Assembly: GCA_006508105.1 (NCBI GenBank)
Contig: QKPP01000266.1
Span: forward strand, 1 to 64,000
From: Myxococcales bacterium FL481
GTDB taxonomy: Bacteria > Myxococcota_A > Polyangia > Nannocystales > Nannocystaceae
DNA: 64,000 nucleotides
Direction: 5' to 3'
In this document: in pieces, positions 28,963 through 39,610 of the stretch
Position numbering within the stretch: position 1 is the stretch's first letter
Layout: each line of letters opens with the position of its first letter
Made by a program: the position numbers and the translations under genes
Notes under the pieces: generated by a model
What the model was told of the DNA's origin: nothing
The model's input: the letters and a program-made list of their open reading frames with translations, nothing else
Database searches by the model: none

Positions 28963-30318
28963 CTATCGAGGGGGACGCAGCGGTTTCACTCCAGTCGCCA
29001 CGAACACTCGGTGCGGGATCTCGAGTGCGCCGGGAAACTCGGCCTCGAGCAGATCGGCGAGCTCTGCGTCGAAGCGCTCGACCACTTGGGGCGCCATCGT
29101 GGCACCGACGCCGTTGCAGGCTCGCACCCGGCCTCGCCAGGATTGATGGGTAAACCGTACCGGCTCCACGTAGCTCAGACTCTCGACCTGGTGAAAGCCC
29201 GCCTGGTCCAAGTCGCGCACTTGGTCGGGGAAAATCGCGGTCTGTCCCGCCTTGTCCCATCGCGGGTTGTGCTTGAGGATCAATGCCTCGGTCTTGTCGG
29301 CCACGGTGCCGGGGAACGGTTGGTAGCTGAAGTTGGCGAGCACGGCCCGGCCACGGGGCGCCAGCACGCGGTAGATCTCCCGCGCGGCCGCCGGTCCGTC
29401 GAACCACCACCAGCATTGACCTGCGCTGACGAGGTCGAACGAGTCGTTGGCCTCTCCGGTTTGTTCCGCGCGAGCCTGGGTGAAGCGAACCTCGAGGCCG
29501 AGCGCGGTAGCCTGCTTGTTGGCGACGGCGAGCAACGGGGCGGAGATGTCCGATGCCGTGACGCTCAGGCCGCGACGGGCCCAGCCAAGACTGAGGGTGC
29601 CGGTGCCGGTGGCCAGATCGAGCGCTCGCATGTTGCGGTGTACCCAGCCCCGGGCGAACAGTCGATCGAAGAACCCATCGGGAAAGCCGGGACGGAATCG
29701 TTCGTAGTCTTCGGCCCGTCGGCCAAAGTCGACGGCGCGGCCTTGTGGATCCACCGGCGGCGCGAGTCCAGGCCGGGCGAGCCGATACTGATACATGGTA
29801 CCGAACGCGCCGGGTGTCTCCCTCACCCGTTGAAACCCGAGTTTGTCGAGCACGCGGATCGAGGCCTGATTTGGCGCGTCGACCGATGCGAGTACCGACT
29901 CATGACCGAGCTGGTCCGTGGCGTGCCCGATCACCGCGCGGGCCATCTCCGTGGCGAGGCCGCGGTTGGTGTGCTCGGCTCGCACCGCGTAGATCAGTTG
30001 AGGCTCTGCGGATCCGGGGAATACGAGGAATCCACATACACCGATCGGCTCTTGGTCGGTTTGGTCCGGCCAAACCGCGAGCCACAGCCCGGCGCCGGTG
30101 CGGTCAAACAAGGCTTCACTGTCTACAATGCGCTGATGAATCCACCCATCGTCCATCGTTTCGCCGTCGAGGAGGTACTGTCGGACCGTCCGCTCGCGCA
30201 GGAGAGCCGCGAAGGACCGCTCGTCGGCGAAACCGAGGCGTCGGTAGGCGAGTCGGTCGGACTTACGCACGACGCGAGTATAGTCAGGTGAGTCGACGCT
30301 CCGCTTGTGCGAGCGCAT
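28963..30318 (-). CDS. Bifunctional fusion: N-terminal GNAT acetyltransferase + C-terminal SAM methyltransferase
   Basis: GNAT: EHTNRGLATEMARAVIGHA...VLDKLGFQRVRET; methyltransferase: RALDLATGTGTLSLGWARRGLSVTASDISAPLLAVA. Confidence 0.8.
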   Translation of the reverse strand: MRSHKRSVDSPDYTRVVRKSDRLAYRRLGFADERSFAALLRERTVRQYLLDGETMDDGWIHQRIVDSEALFDRTGAGLWLAVWPDQTDQEPIGVCGFLVFPGSAEPQLIYAVRAEHTNRGLATEMARAVIGHATDQLGHESVLASVDAPNQASIRVLDKLGFQRVRETPGAFGTMYQYRLARPGLAPPVDPQGRAVDFGRRAEDYERFRPGFPDGFFDRLFARGWVHRNMRALDLATGTGTLSLGWARRGLSVTASDISAPLLAVANKQATALGLEVRFTQARAEQTGEANDSFDLVSAGQCWWWFDGPAAAREIYRVLAPRGRAVLANFSYQPFPGTVADKTEALILKHNPRWDKAGQTAIFPDQVRDLDQAGFHQVESLSYVEPVRFTHQSWRGRVRACNGVGATMAPQVVERFDAELADLLEAEFPGALEIPHRVFVATGVKPLRPPR

Positions 30319-30641
30319 CGACGCGGCCGGACGCTTCGAGTTCGGCCGTGCGGTGCCTTGTCTTTGCCTTGCCTGCCTCGGGCGGCCGAGTCACGTGCGG
30401 CGTGGGGTCGGCGCGGCCGTGGTCGGGTCCGCGTCATGGCGCGACAGCCGCGATCGCAGGTCTCGGGCGGGCGTGCCTTGGGCTCGCGCGTGGGCCCGCC
30501 ACACGCTGTTTCAGCCGTCGTGGAGCGGGGTTAGGGGTGACCGGCGGCCCGTTTGCATAGGCCCGCGAAGATTATGGAGAGGACGGGCCCGGCGGGTCTC
30601 GGCGCCGCTAGTTTTCGCGGGGGTCGCTGTAGCATGACCCG

Positions 30642-32717
30642 ATGCCCCGCCTCGTTTGCTCGCCGTTCCCTCGGTCCCGACCCGAATCCACCGAGCGCCC
30701 GCCGGTTCGATCACGGCGGCCGGCGTGGTGCGCTCGCTTGTTGATTGTCGGCTTCGCGGTCGCCGGACTGGCGCCGAGTCGCGGTGTCGCGGCGACGCCG
30801 TCCGCCTCCCCGCCGTCGCAGACGAATGCCTACTGGGTGTACTTCACGGACAAAGGCGTCCGCGGGCCCTTCAAGCGGGCGGCGTTGTTGGCCCGAGAGC
30901 GTGAGCTCTCGCCGCGTACGCTAGCTCGGCGCGCTCGGGTTCGGGACTTGCCGTTGGTCGACGAGCGCGACTTGGCGGTCGATCCGAGCTACGTGGCGAC
31001 CGTGGTGCGGCTTGGGGCCGAGCTGCGCCACCCCTCCCGCTGGCTGAACGCGGTCAGCGTGAACGCGACGGCGCAGCAGGTGGAGGCGATCGCCGAGTTA
31101 CCGTTCGTGCGAGCGACCGACCGGGTTGCTCGACATCAACGCGCTCCGTCTGTCCCCGCGCCACTGGCTGAGCCGGGGCCGGGTGATTCTTCTCGCCGTA
31201 CGTCGGGCTCCGGCCACGATCTCGCGCGAATCGACGATCCGAGCGGCTGGGACTACGGTCGCGCGCTTGAGCAGGTCACAGCGATGGGCGTGCCGGACGC
31301 TCACGAGTGCGGGCTGACGGGTGCGGGGGTGATCGTGGGGGTCTTGGACGCTGGGTTCGGGTTGGACCATCCCGCGTTTGATGAGCTCGAGATTCTCGGC
31401 GAGCGAGACTTCGTCGACAACGACGACGATGTGGGTCAAGACATCGGCCACGGTACGTCGACGTTGTCTTTGGTCGCGGGCTGGGATCCCGGCACATTCA
31501 TCAGCGTCGCGCCCAGAGTCTCGGTTTACGTGGCGCGAACCGAAGACGGCAGCCAGGAGGCGCCGATCGAGGAAGACAACTACGTGGCGGCGATCGAATG
31601 GATGGAAGGAGAAGGGGTCGATGTGACGAGTTCTTCGCTGAGCTACGTCGATTGGTACGAGCCTGAAGACTACGACGGCGACACGGCACCCACCTCACAG
31701 ATCGTCGACATGGCGGTCGCCAACGGGGTTGTGTGCGTGACATCTGCCGGCAACCGTGGGCCCGGGGCGAGTACCTTGGGTGTGCCGAGCGATGCCCACG
31801 AAGTGCTGACAATCGGCGCCACGGACATGCAAGGCAACATCGCCGGCTTCTCGTCCCGGGGGCCGACGGCCGATGGTCGCATCAAGCCGGATCTGTGCGC
31901 ACCGGGGTCGAGTGTGGCGCTGGCCCAAGGGGGCGGGGGCTACGGGAGCTCGAGCGGGACCAGTTTCTCAACGCCGTTGGTCGCGGGCGCGGTGGCGCTG
32001 CTGCTGGAGATGGATCCGGAGCTGACCCCGGACGACGTTGAGACGCTGCTCAAGGAGACGGCCCAACTCGATGGCGACCCCGACAACACCTACGGGTGGG
32101 GTTCGGTCGACATGATCGCCGCGACCGAGGAGCACTGCGATTGCGAGGATGTCGACGAGGATGGCTTCAAGGACGTCGAATGCGGTGGCGATGATTGCGA
32201 CGACAGCGATCCGACCATCCACCCCGAAGCGGAGGAGGACTGCCAAGATGGTGCAGACAATGACTGCGATGGTGATGTCGATGGCGACGATGCGGACTGC
32301 GCAGACGATGACGACGACAATGACGATGACGATGACGACGACGACGACGATGATGACAATGACGACGATGATGATGATGATGACGACGATGATAATGACG
32401 ACGATGGCGATGATGACGACGATGATGATGACGATGATGATGATGACGATGACAATGATGACGACGATGATAATGACGACGATGGCGATGATGACGACGA
32501 CAATGATGACGACGATGGCGATGATGATGACGAAGGTGGTGATGACGACGACAATGGCGGTGACGACGACGATGACGCTCCCGGTGCCGCCGGGGGCAAT
32601 GACGAGGGTTGCGGGTGCGACGCGACGACGGGCCGGGGCTCCTCCACGTTGGCGGGCCTCGGCGGCCTATTGCTCACGTGGACCCGTCGTCGCCGTCGAG
32701 CCCGGCTCGACACCTAA
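30642..32717 (+). CDS. Subtilisin-like (S8) serine protease with MopE-type motif, Asp-rich linker and MYXO-CTERM-like tail
   Basis: Triad blocks VGVLDAGFGLDHPAF, DIGHGTSTLSL, YGSSSGTSFSTPLVAGAVAL; ECGGDDCDDSDPTIHPEAEEDCQDGADNDCDGDVDGDDADC; tail CGCDATTGRGSSTLAGLGGLLLTWTRRRRRAR. Confidence 0.9.
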   Translation: MPRLVCSPFPRSRPESTERPPVRSRRPAWCARLLIVGFAVAGLAPSRGVAATPSASPPSQTNAYWVYFTDKGVRGPFKRAALLARERELSPRTLARRARVRDLPLVDERDLAVDPSYVATVVRLGAELRHPSRWLNAVSVNATAQQVEAIAELPFVRATDRVARHQRAPSVPAPLAEPGPGDSSRRTSGSGHDLARIDDPSGWDYGRALEQVTAMGVPDAHECGLTGAGVIVGVLDAGFGLDHPAFDELEILGERDFVDNDDDVGQDIGHGTSTLSLVAGWDPGTFISVAPRVSVYVARTEDGSQEAPIEEDNYVAAIEWMEGEGVDVTSSSLSYVDWYEPEDYDGDTAPTSQIVDMAVANGVVCVTSAGNRGPGASTLGVPSDAHEVLTIGATDMQGNIAGFSSRGPTADGRIKPDLCAPGSSVALAQGGGGYGSSSGTSFSTPLVAGAVALLLEMDPELTPDDVETLLKETAQLDGDPDNTYGWGSVDMIAATEEHCDCEDVDEDGFKDVECGGDDCDDSDPTIHPEAEEDCQDGADNDCDGDVDGDDADCADDDDDNDDDDDDDDDDDDNDDDDDDDDDDDNDDDGDDDDDDDDDDDDDDDNDDDDDNDDDGDDDDDNDDDDGDDDDEGGDDDDNGGDDDDDAPGAAGGNDEGCGCDATTGRGSSTLAGLGGLLLTWTRRRRRARLDT
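32302..32577 (+). repeat. GAC/GAT-rich low-complexity repeat encoding an Asp-rich linker
   Basis: About 90 codons nearly all GAC/GAT with occasional AAT/GGC. Confidence 0.95.
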
Positions 32718-32756
32718 CGTCCTCGCTGGGCGAGCCCGACCCCGTCTCGGGGTCCG

Positions 32757-33239
32757 GTGCTCGCCGGCCGGGTCACGGTGACACCCATGTCTTTCGTCGA
32801 GTTACGCCCTACACCACCCGAGGATCTCCCTTGGATTGTCGCGCTCGAGAACGACCCCGAGGCCGCGAGGTTCATCACGGCCGAGTCACTGGGCGAGCAC
32901 CAGCGGCTGAGCACGAGCCGAGATGCGTTTCACCTGAGCATTTGGCGTGACGGCACCGCCGTGGGCTATCTACTGTTGGTGCTGGACGGAGACGGCCACA
33001 GTGTCGAGTTGCGACGCATCGTCGTCGCGCGTCGCGGTCAAGGAATCGGACAAGCTGCGCTACGGGCCGCTGAACATTGGATTGTCGCTCGGCTCGGCCG
33101 CGGGCGCGTGTGGCTAGACGTGTTCTTGGCGAACGAACGCGGGCGCCACGTCTACGGCAAGCTCGGCTATCGCGAGTTCAAACGAGAGATGCACGCCAGG
33201 GGCATGCAGCTGTTTCTCGATAAAGAACTCCCGGCCTAG
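32757..33239 (+). CDS. GNAT-family N-acetyltransferase
   Basis: LRRIVVARRGQGIGQAALRAAEHWIV; VYGKLGYREFKREM. Confidence 0.85.
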   Translation: MLAGRVTVTPMSFVELRPTPPEDLPWIVALENDPEAARFITAESLGEHQRLSTSRDAFHLSIWRDGTAVGYLLLVLDGDGHSVELRRIVVARRGQGIGQAALRAAEHWIVARLGRGRVWLDVFLANERGRHVYGKLGYREFKREMHARGMQLFLDKELPA

Positions 33240-33347
33240 CGGCGGCACGCGAGCTGAGGCCCGCGCCGGCGGTCGTGCGCACGGCAGAGAGCCGGTTCGA
33301 CGAGATGCGCGGCCGATCTTGCGTTCGTTTCCGCCCACGATGCGGGG

Positions 33348-34739
33348 TCAATCGATCTCGCTGAGCACCCAGTCCACGACCGCGTCTCGGCCTTCAAGGA
33401 CATCCGACGCGAGCTCCGGGATTCGCACGTCAGGGTTGATGCTGCCAACCGCGAGATTCAGACGTCGGCGCCGAATGTTGCAGATATTCTCATCATGACA
33501 GCCGTCGCCCACGTCGTGCATTTGTCGAGCGTAAGACACCCCCCAGCCGGTCTCCGGCAATACGACCGGCGGGCCCATCTCCGCCCAGAATCGCTCTTTG
33601 TCTCCCGCACGGGTTCCCACCACTGTCGTTCGCCCGTCGTTTTTCCACTCGGGATAAAACGCCGTGTAGATTCCCGCACTAAACGTGGCGTGCGAGGTTA
33701 GAACATAGACGTGGTGGCGGCGAGGGAGCCATCGGTGCAGGCGACGAGCGAGTTTGCTGGTGTAGTCAGCACTTCCTCCTGGATTGTAGCGCTGGTCCCA
33801 GAGCACGTACCGCGGGCGATCCCGTTTCAAGCAGCGTTTGACCTGGTCGACGAACCCGCTGATTTCGACGCCGCCCGGGGAAGCATTCGATCGAAACTGT
33901 ACGTGCGCGACGTCTCTGTCGGCCATGAGTCGATAGCGAAACAGATCCTCGGGCTCGTCGAGCGACCACGGCAAGTTTGTCTGGGCCTCGCCGAGCCAGC
34001 TTAGCCACCCTGGGCTCTCCTCTGCCAGCGGGTCGGGATGAAGCAGGCGATGCGGGTAGGCGTCGGTGTCGCTCTCGGTCGCCGGAGCTGCGACCATATG
34101 AATGACCTCTTGGTCCCCCGCGGTCAGCTGCACGGTCAGGGTCAAGATTGCTGGCGAGGGACTCAAGCCGGCCGCGAACAGCAGCGCAGGCGACAAAAAC
34201 AGCCAGTTAGTCTCGTAGACGCGAAATCCCTCGTCGGTGTCGCCCGAGTACCGCTGCATCGCCGCCATCAGCTCGGTCGGGGTCAGGCCTGCGATCCGGA
34301 GGATCTTGGCCCCCAGCAACCTCGTGTGACCAGGCCCAGCCCGGACCACGACAAGACCATCCTCGAACCAGTAGGTTCGAATCGGCAGCCGCCCGAAGTG
34401 CTGGCGAATCGGCGCACGCCTGAGGCCGGAGTGAGCGTTGTCGGCGAAGGCGACAATCTCGGAGACGCGAAGATAAAACTCAGCGTCGCTCAACCGCTCC
34501 GCTTCCTCGGACAGCGCCGCCAACGCTTGCTCCGCGCTGGCTTGCGCGCCCTCGGGCCAACTCCGTTCGGCTACCAGCCATCGATCCAAACACGAAACGT
34601 CGGCCTCTCGAGGGGTGGTAGTGGGCAAGATGTCTTCGCACACTGGCGTTTGGTCCTCCTCGCCACAACCGGCGGTGACAACGAACAGGCACGAGAGCAA
34701 CTGAGCATGAAGTGCCCACCAGACCGGCTCCCTTGCCAC
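33348..34739 (-). CDS. S41-like (C-terminal processing) peptidase, lipoprotein
   Basis: Lipobox LLSCLFVVTAGC; DQRYNPGGSADYTSKLARRL and VLTSHATFSAGIYTAFYPEWKNDGRTTVVGTRAGD resemble the S41 catalytic region. Start (GTG 34739) is a guess. Confidence 0.65.
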   Translation of the reverse strand: MAREPVWWALHAQLLSCLFVVTAGCGEEDQTPVCEDILPTTTPREADVSCLDRWLVAERSWPEGAQASAEQALAALSEEAERLSDAEFYLRVSEIVAFADNAHSGLRRAPIRQHFGRLPIRTYWFEDGLVVVRAGPGHTRLLGAKILRIAGLTPTELMAAMQRYSGDTDEGFRVYETNWLFLSPALLFAAGLSPSPAILTLTVQLTAGDQEVIHMVAAPATESDTDAYPHRLLHPDPLAEESPGWLSWLGEAQTNLPWSLDEPEDLFRYRLMADRDVAHVQFRSNASPGGVEISGFVDQVKRCLKRDRPRYVLWDQRYNPGGSADYTSKLARRLHRWLPRRHHVYVLTSHATFSAGIYTAFYPEWKNDGRTTVVGTRAGDKERFWAEMGPPVVLPETGWGVSYARQMHDVGDGCHDENICNIRRRRLNLAVGSINPDVRIPELASDVLEGRDAVVDWVLSEID

Positions 34740-35452
34740 CCTCGCGCTTTCGCCCGGTCGGCTCGACACGGGAACCCGGTGATCCGGGCGAACTTGTCGC
34801 GCCGCGATGCGGCTTGGTTGTGGGCAGACGCCACTCGGCGCGGGCGTTCTTCGGGCGGCAGGGCGGGAGTGAGGCGACGAAGCGTCGTGGTTGTCTGAGT
34901 CCACGGACATGGAACACGCCGGCGACGTGGGACCGGTACTTCGCGCGATGAGCGCGATCTCTCGACGCGCGGGAGTGTCGCCGGTGGTCAGCTGGGTATC
35001 GTGTCGTGGCGCGATCAAGTCGATGAACGGGGCGGTCGAGTACGGCAAGGCGATCCGGGCCGGGTGGGGCCGGCAGCCACCGCTCCGCGTGTTGGGTCTG
35101 GTGATTCCGTTGCTCGCCTTCGCCGAGGTCGCGCGATGTGTGCATTCCAAGCGCCACGCTCAGCTCTGACGGCGCCGGCGAACCGGCGACCGCCCGCCTC
35201 GTGAGCCCCGGATGGAGCTACGAACTCATCGATCGCTGGACTCGCTTCACGACCGAAGCGTATGATCTCCCGTCGCGTGGCCTTCGTTCGCTTTGAGCCT
35301 CGATCACCTGGTCACCCGCTTTCAGGTTCCTGCAGCGGCCTGCAAGTGCCGCGTGACTCCGTCACGATGCTTGTCACAGGTCACTCCGGGAGTGAGCGGT
35401 GCCTCGCAGGGGCCGAGGAAGCTCAGCTTTCGATTGTTTGGACGGCCCCGGC

Positions 35453-35875
35453 ATGACGCGATTGCGTTGCGTCCCTACATGGACCTGGCCATGGATCGTG
35501 TTTGGCGTCGTGTTGGGCTGCAACCGTGCGACCCCATCCTCGGGCCAGCCTTCCTCGTCAGCGCAGACGATCGACCCCCAACAAGCTCGGGAGCCCAGTC
35601 CAGCCACGGCAGCTGCGCCGGCTCAACCGACCACCGCCCCGGTTCCCCCGCTCGTGGTCATCCGGCGCTATCTTGATAGTCGCCTCGTCGTTCAAAGATT
35701 CTTGGGGGGAGCCCTGCTGCCCCGAAAAAACACGCAAGCCGCGGCGGGAATAAGCACCGGGGCTGATCTGAGGCTTGATTTTCTGATCCACCCCAACGGC
35801 TGCAATACGTCATTCCTAACCGACGAGATCATTGCTCTCAGCGACGCTACGGTTGCCCGAGGCACGGCGATGTGA
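35453..35875 (+). CDS. Hypothetical small lipoprotein
   Basis: MTRLRCVPTWTWPWIVFGVVLGCNRATPSS lipobox, Pro/Ala linker, then short domain. Confidence 0.45.
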   Translation: MTRLRCVPTWTWPWIVFGVVLGCNRATPSSGQPSSSAQTIDPQQAREPSPATAAAPAQPTTAPVPPLVVIRRYLDSRLVVQRFLGGALLPRKNTQAAAGISTGADLRLDFLIHPNGCNTSFLTDEIIALSDATVARGTAM

Positions 35876-35975
35876 TCAACGCTGCCGGTACGCAGCCGCG
35901 AACTCGTTGGTTCGTCGGTTTGCACGCTACCTGCCGCCGTCGTGCCGCGGTTTCGCTTCGACTGGGTTTGTACGT

Positions 35976-37304
35976 CTATCGTTCGTCGATGGACGGGGTG
36001 TTCGAGGGCGAGTCGCTTGGCGGCGAAGAAGTCGTACGAAACCAAGCCGGGGTGCCCAAGGCGACGAGCACGAACAAGATCGCGCCGGCAACGAACAGCC
36101 AGACGTCGAGCCACGGGTACAGCATGCCGCCGACGACCAGCCCGAGGATGCTGGCAAACGAGCCGGCGCTGGTTGCCGCGCCCTGCACCGTGCCCTGGTC
36201 GGCTTCGCCGGCCACGTCGGCGAGGCGCGCTTGGAACGTTGGCCAGGCCAGGCCGTTGCCCACGGCGAACAACACGGCTCCGCTGTAAAGGGCCCCCGGC
36301 TGCGGGAACGAAAAGGCCACAAACGCGGCCACCAGGGCCATCATGCCGAGGCCGAATACCGCGGGGGGAGGCAGCCGAGCTGACACGACGCGAAGCCCGG
36401 GCCCCTGGGCGACGATCATCACTCCGGACATCACCGCGAAGAACGAGCCCATGTGCGTCGCGTCCCAGTGCAACGCAATATCGGCATGGACGGGAAAACC
36501 GGCGTAGAAGAGATTGAACGCCAAGAATTGAACGAACGTCGCGGTGATGAGGGCGGCCACGATCGGCCGCTTGAGCACAGAGGGTCGCGCCGCTGGTATG
36601 GAGCGATCACACCGTCGGTGCTGCTGGCCGAGAATCCGAGTCACGGCGGGTTGGCTGGGGGGTCCGAGCGGGCAACGTCCTGGTGGCTCCCGGAGCGCGA
36701 GACACATCGCCGTCGCCACGGCCGAGATCACCAGCGCCGCGCTGACGGGACCGGCGTAGCCCCACGACGTGGCCCCGAGGACCCCGCCCACCGCGGGTCC
36801 GAGAGCAAATCCCAGGGACGCGGCCATGCCCATCCGACCGAAGGCGACTTGGCGCGCGGCTTGATCGTCGCGGGTCAGGTCAGCGACATAGGCATTGGCG
36901 ACCGAGATGTTGCCGCCGGTGACCCCGTCGAGGGCCCGCGCCACGAACACGAGTAGCAACGGAATGGTCATGGAGGCACCGGCGAACGTGCCCACGGATT
37001 CCGCGGGCAAGGCCAAGGCCGTCAGGAACACCAGCCAGGCCAACATCGTGCCGGCCTGACTCAACAAGAGGATCGGCCGCCGACCAAGGCGGTCGGACCA
37101 GCGGCCAAGCACCGGCGCGCCGACCAGCTGACACGCTGAGTACGCGGCCCCAACGAAGCCGTAGGTCCATGACGCGCCGCCAAAGTCCGCGACGAGAAAG
37201 ACGAGAAAGGGCAGGACGATCGAGTAGCCGAGGGTGCCGATAAACTGCACGGCCAAAATCGGCGCAAATCGTCGCCACTGTCGACGAGGGGTCGGACTCG
37301 CCAT
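35976..37304 (-). CDS. MFS transporter
   Basis: LAVQFIGTLGYSIVLPFLVFLVADFGG..., GRWSDRLGRRPILLLSQAGT motif A; about 12 TM. Start cat 37302-37304. Confidence 0.88.
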   Translation of the reverse strand: MASPTPRRQWRRFAPILAVQFIGTLGYSIVLPFLVFLVADFGGASWTYGFVGAAYSACQLVGAPVLGRWSDRLGRRPILLLSQAGTMLAWLVFLTALALPAESVGTFAGASMTIPLLLVFVARALDGVTGGNISVANAYVADLTRDDQAARQVAFGRMGMAASLGFALGPAVGGVLGATSWGYAGPVSAALVISAVATAMCLALREPPGRCPLGPPSQPAVTRILGQQHRRCDRSIPAARPSVLKRPIVAALITATFVQFLAFNLFYAGFPVHADIALHWDATHMGSFFAVMSGVMIVAQGPGLRVVSARLPPPAVFGLGMMALVAAFVAFSFPQPGALYSGAVLFAVGNGLAWPTFQARLADVAGEADQGTVQGAATSAGSFASILGLVVGGMLYPWLDVWLFVAGAILFVLVALGTPAWFRTTSSPPSDSPSNTPSIDER

Positions 37305-37689
37305 GCGTAGGCAAGGTAGCAGCCTCGCCGGCTCTCGACGGTGACGAGCCAGCTGGGAGGACCCCGCACTGCGCGCGAGGACCGGCGACGCTGGGTGAGG
37401 TCGCCGCGAACCGCTTGGCGCCACGATTCGAGCGACGCCGGAATCAGCCCCGGCCACAGCGATTCGGGGCCGAACCCGGGTTCGGCGTGCGGCACCCCGT
37501 GGCCTATCGGCGGGACCTGTCGCCGGGAGGTTCGCGTGAGAGCGGGCGACGACCGTGGTCGGCGCGATCTGTTCTGCCGACGGAGGAGGGTCCGGCCCTC
37601 TCGGCGCCGCGCCCGGATCGGCGGCGGCGGGGGCCGATTCGGCGTCGCGCGACCCAGTCACTTGGCGGCAGGCTCGGCCACGACGGGCG

Positions 37690-38574
37690 TCAGCGATGCG
37701 CCGCGTGGTGGCGCTTGGCGGCATGAACCGTCGCGTGGACGCGATGGGTCACGCAGGGTTGTTGGAGCAACGACTCGAGTTCGGCCTTGGGCAGCCGGGG
37801 CCACGACCATACCTGGTGCTGGACACTCTCACCGCGGCGAAGCTCCCCGCGGGGCGCCACTAGCCACGGCCAGGTGCGGGCGGGGGTCGGCAGGGCCTGG
37901 CCGTACAGGAGATCATCGCTCAGCTCCACCCGTTGCTGGCGGTCGCGGTACTCGGCGCGGACGTCGGTGATCAAGCACACGCAGGATGGCGTGGAGGCGA
38001 GCGCGTGCAGATGGGCGCGCACGATCGCCTGGGCCCAGGGCAGCGCAAGCGTCTCCGTGACCTTGTGCACGCGGCAGGCGTAGCGTACGGGCAAAATCGC
38101 CAGCTGCGAAAGCAGGTTCAAGGAGATGACGAGGTCGGGGGCGCGGTCAGTCAGCACGGGGAGCTGCGACGATGGTTCGGGCAAGGGGGCTCGTCGGTTG
38201 GATTGCACCAGTGGTGCGAGCGTTCCCGATAGATCCAGGCGGTGGAGTCTCACTCGTCGGTCTCCGGAGAAGCGGCGAACGATCCGAAGGGGATGCACGA
38301 TGTCGACAAGGTCGATGCGATCAAATCGCTCCATCAAGCGGTCGATCGGCAGATCCGTCAGCGGTCCCGATCCGAGGACCATCACGTGTCGCCGTCGGTC
38401 GCACGTCGCGACTGCGTCCAAGATGGTCGCGTGGCAAGCTCGAACGTGGTCTCGCCAGGCGCGTCGGCATCGCTTCGCCCGGGCTTCGAGCGCGATCGTT
38501 TCGTGCAGGTGGCCCGTCCTCCGAGCGTGGGACGGGCAGGGCGTCGTCAAGTACTGCCAGACCTCTGCGAGCAT
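37690..38574 (-). CDS. Hypothetical protein, possible Rossmann/methyltransferase-like
   Basis: RRHVMVLGSGPLTDLPIDRLMERFDRIDLVDIVHPLRIVRRF; DLVISLNLLSQLAILP. Confidence 0.6.
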   Translation of the reverse strand: MLAEVWQYLTTPCPSHARRTGHLHETIALEARAKRCRRAWRDHVRACHATILDAVATCDRRRHVMVLGSGPLTDLPIDRLMERFDRIDLVDIVHPLRIVRRFSGDRRVRLHRLDLSGTLAPLVQSNRRAPLPEPSSQLPVLTDRAPDLVISLNLLSQLAILPVRYACRVHKVTETLALPWAQAIVRAHLHALASTPSCVCLITDVRAEYRDRQQRVELSDDLLYGQALPTPARTWPWLVAPRGELRRGESVQHQVWSWPRLPKAELESLLQQPCVTHRVHATVHAAKRHHAAHR

Positions 38575-38649
38575 GCGACAAGACGATGGTGCGACGGCAG
38601 CCCTCGCCCGGCCCGGGGCTCATCCGCGCCCGCGCTCGTGGAGCGCGAT

Positions 38650-39276
38650 CTAGGACCGGTCGAACTCGTCGTCGGGGTCGCGCGGCTGGATGAGGTGACG
38701 AAAGGTGCCGCGAAGCGTCGCGGCGTGCGGCGATCCCAGTTGAAGCTCGAAGCGGCCGCAGGTCGTTTCGCCGGACCCGTAGGCAACCGCGTGCACCGAT
38801 ACGGAACCGCTGAGCTCGTCGTCGTCGATCCAGGTGGTGGGAGCCGGCACGGATCCATCGGTCGCATAGTGCCAATACAGCAGGTCGGCCTCGCCCAACC
38901 CGACCGTCCGATCTCCGTGCGAGCCCGTCGGGATGGCCAGCCACGCCACGGCGCGACTGGAACTCGTCAGCGAGGGATCCACGCGGCTTCGTAACGCAAA
39001 GCGCACGGTCCCCTGCGAGGGGCCCGGCCCCGTGGTGGCCGGCCCGCTTGCGACCAGCTCGATCGCGGTGCCGTCGGCCCAGACGAGTTCCGCCTGGGGC
39101 CGAAAGCCGTCGCAGCGTGAGTGGGACCCGCGACCGGGCGGAGGCGCCGGCGCCTCGGCGTGTACATTGACCGCCAACCTCGCCTCGTGAGCGGGCAACC
39201 GCTCGCCAAGGCAGCTCGAGCTGACCGTGAGGAGACCGAAAACGGCCGCTGCGGGGAGGTAGGAGTCAAGATGCAT
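38650..39276 (-). CDS. Hypothetical lipoprotein
   Basis: AAAVFGLLTVSSSCLGE lipobox; coherent 208 aa frame. Confidence 0.6.
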   Translation of the reverse strand: MHLDSYLPAAAVFGLLTVSSSCLGERLPAHEARLAVNVHAEAPAPPPGRGSHSRCDGFRPQAELVWADGTAIELVASGPATTGPGPSQGTVRFALRSRVDPSLTSSSRAVAWLAIPTGSHGDRTVGLGEADLLYWHYATDGSVPAPTTWIDDDELSGSVSVHAVAYGSGETTCGRFELQLGSPHAATLRGTFRHLIQPRDPDDEFDRS

Positions 39277-39610
39277 ACTGCGACAGCCTTGTCATAGTGC
39301 AGGTGCCTCGGCCGTCGCCGATCGATCATGCTGGTCGCGATTTTTTTGCGTTGCACCTCGACGCGCGGGGAAGCCTTGCATGCGTCCGCGGCCCGGGCCC
39401 GGCCACGGGCGCCGGTCGGCGTGGAGACAGCGCGTGGGTCGATGCCTGGATCGCCCCGCAGGCTGCTAAGAGCGGCGTGCGGTGGAGGAACCGCGTTGCC
39501 GGGGCCGGCTCGCGTGGCTACCGCGGCGCGTCCGGTAGCCTATTCTTTCGTTCGGACCGTTGCGCAATGCTGGGATAGCGCGTGGTCGAGCCGCGTGGCT
39601 AAATCAAAGC

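Noticed and set aside
32090-32713. Antisense ORF encoding poly-Ser (207 aa)
   Set aside because: It is the reverse complement of the Asp-rich (GAC/GAT) linker; low-complexity artefact.
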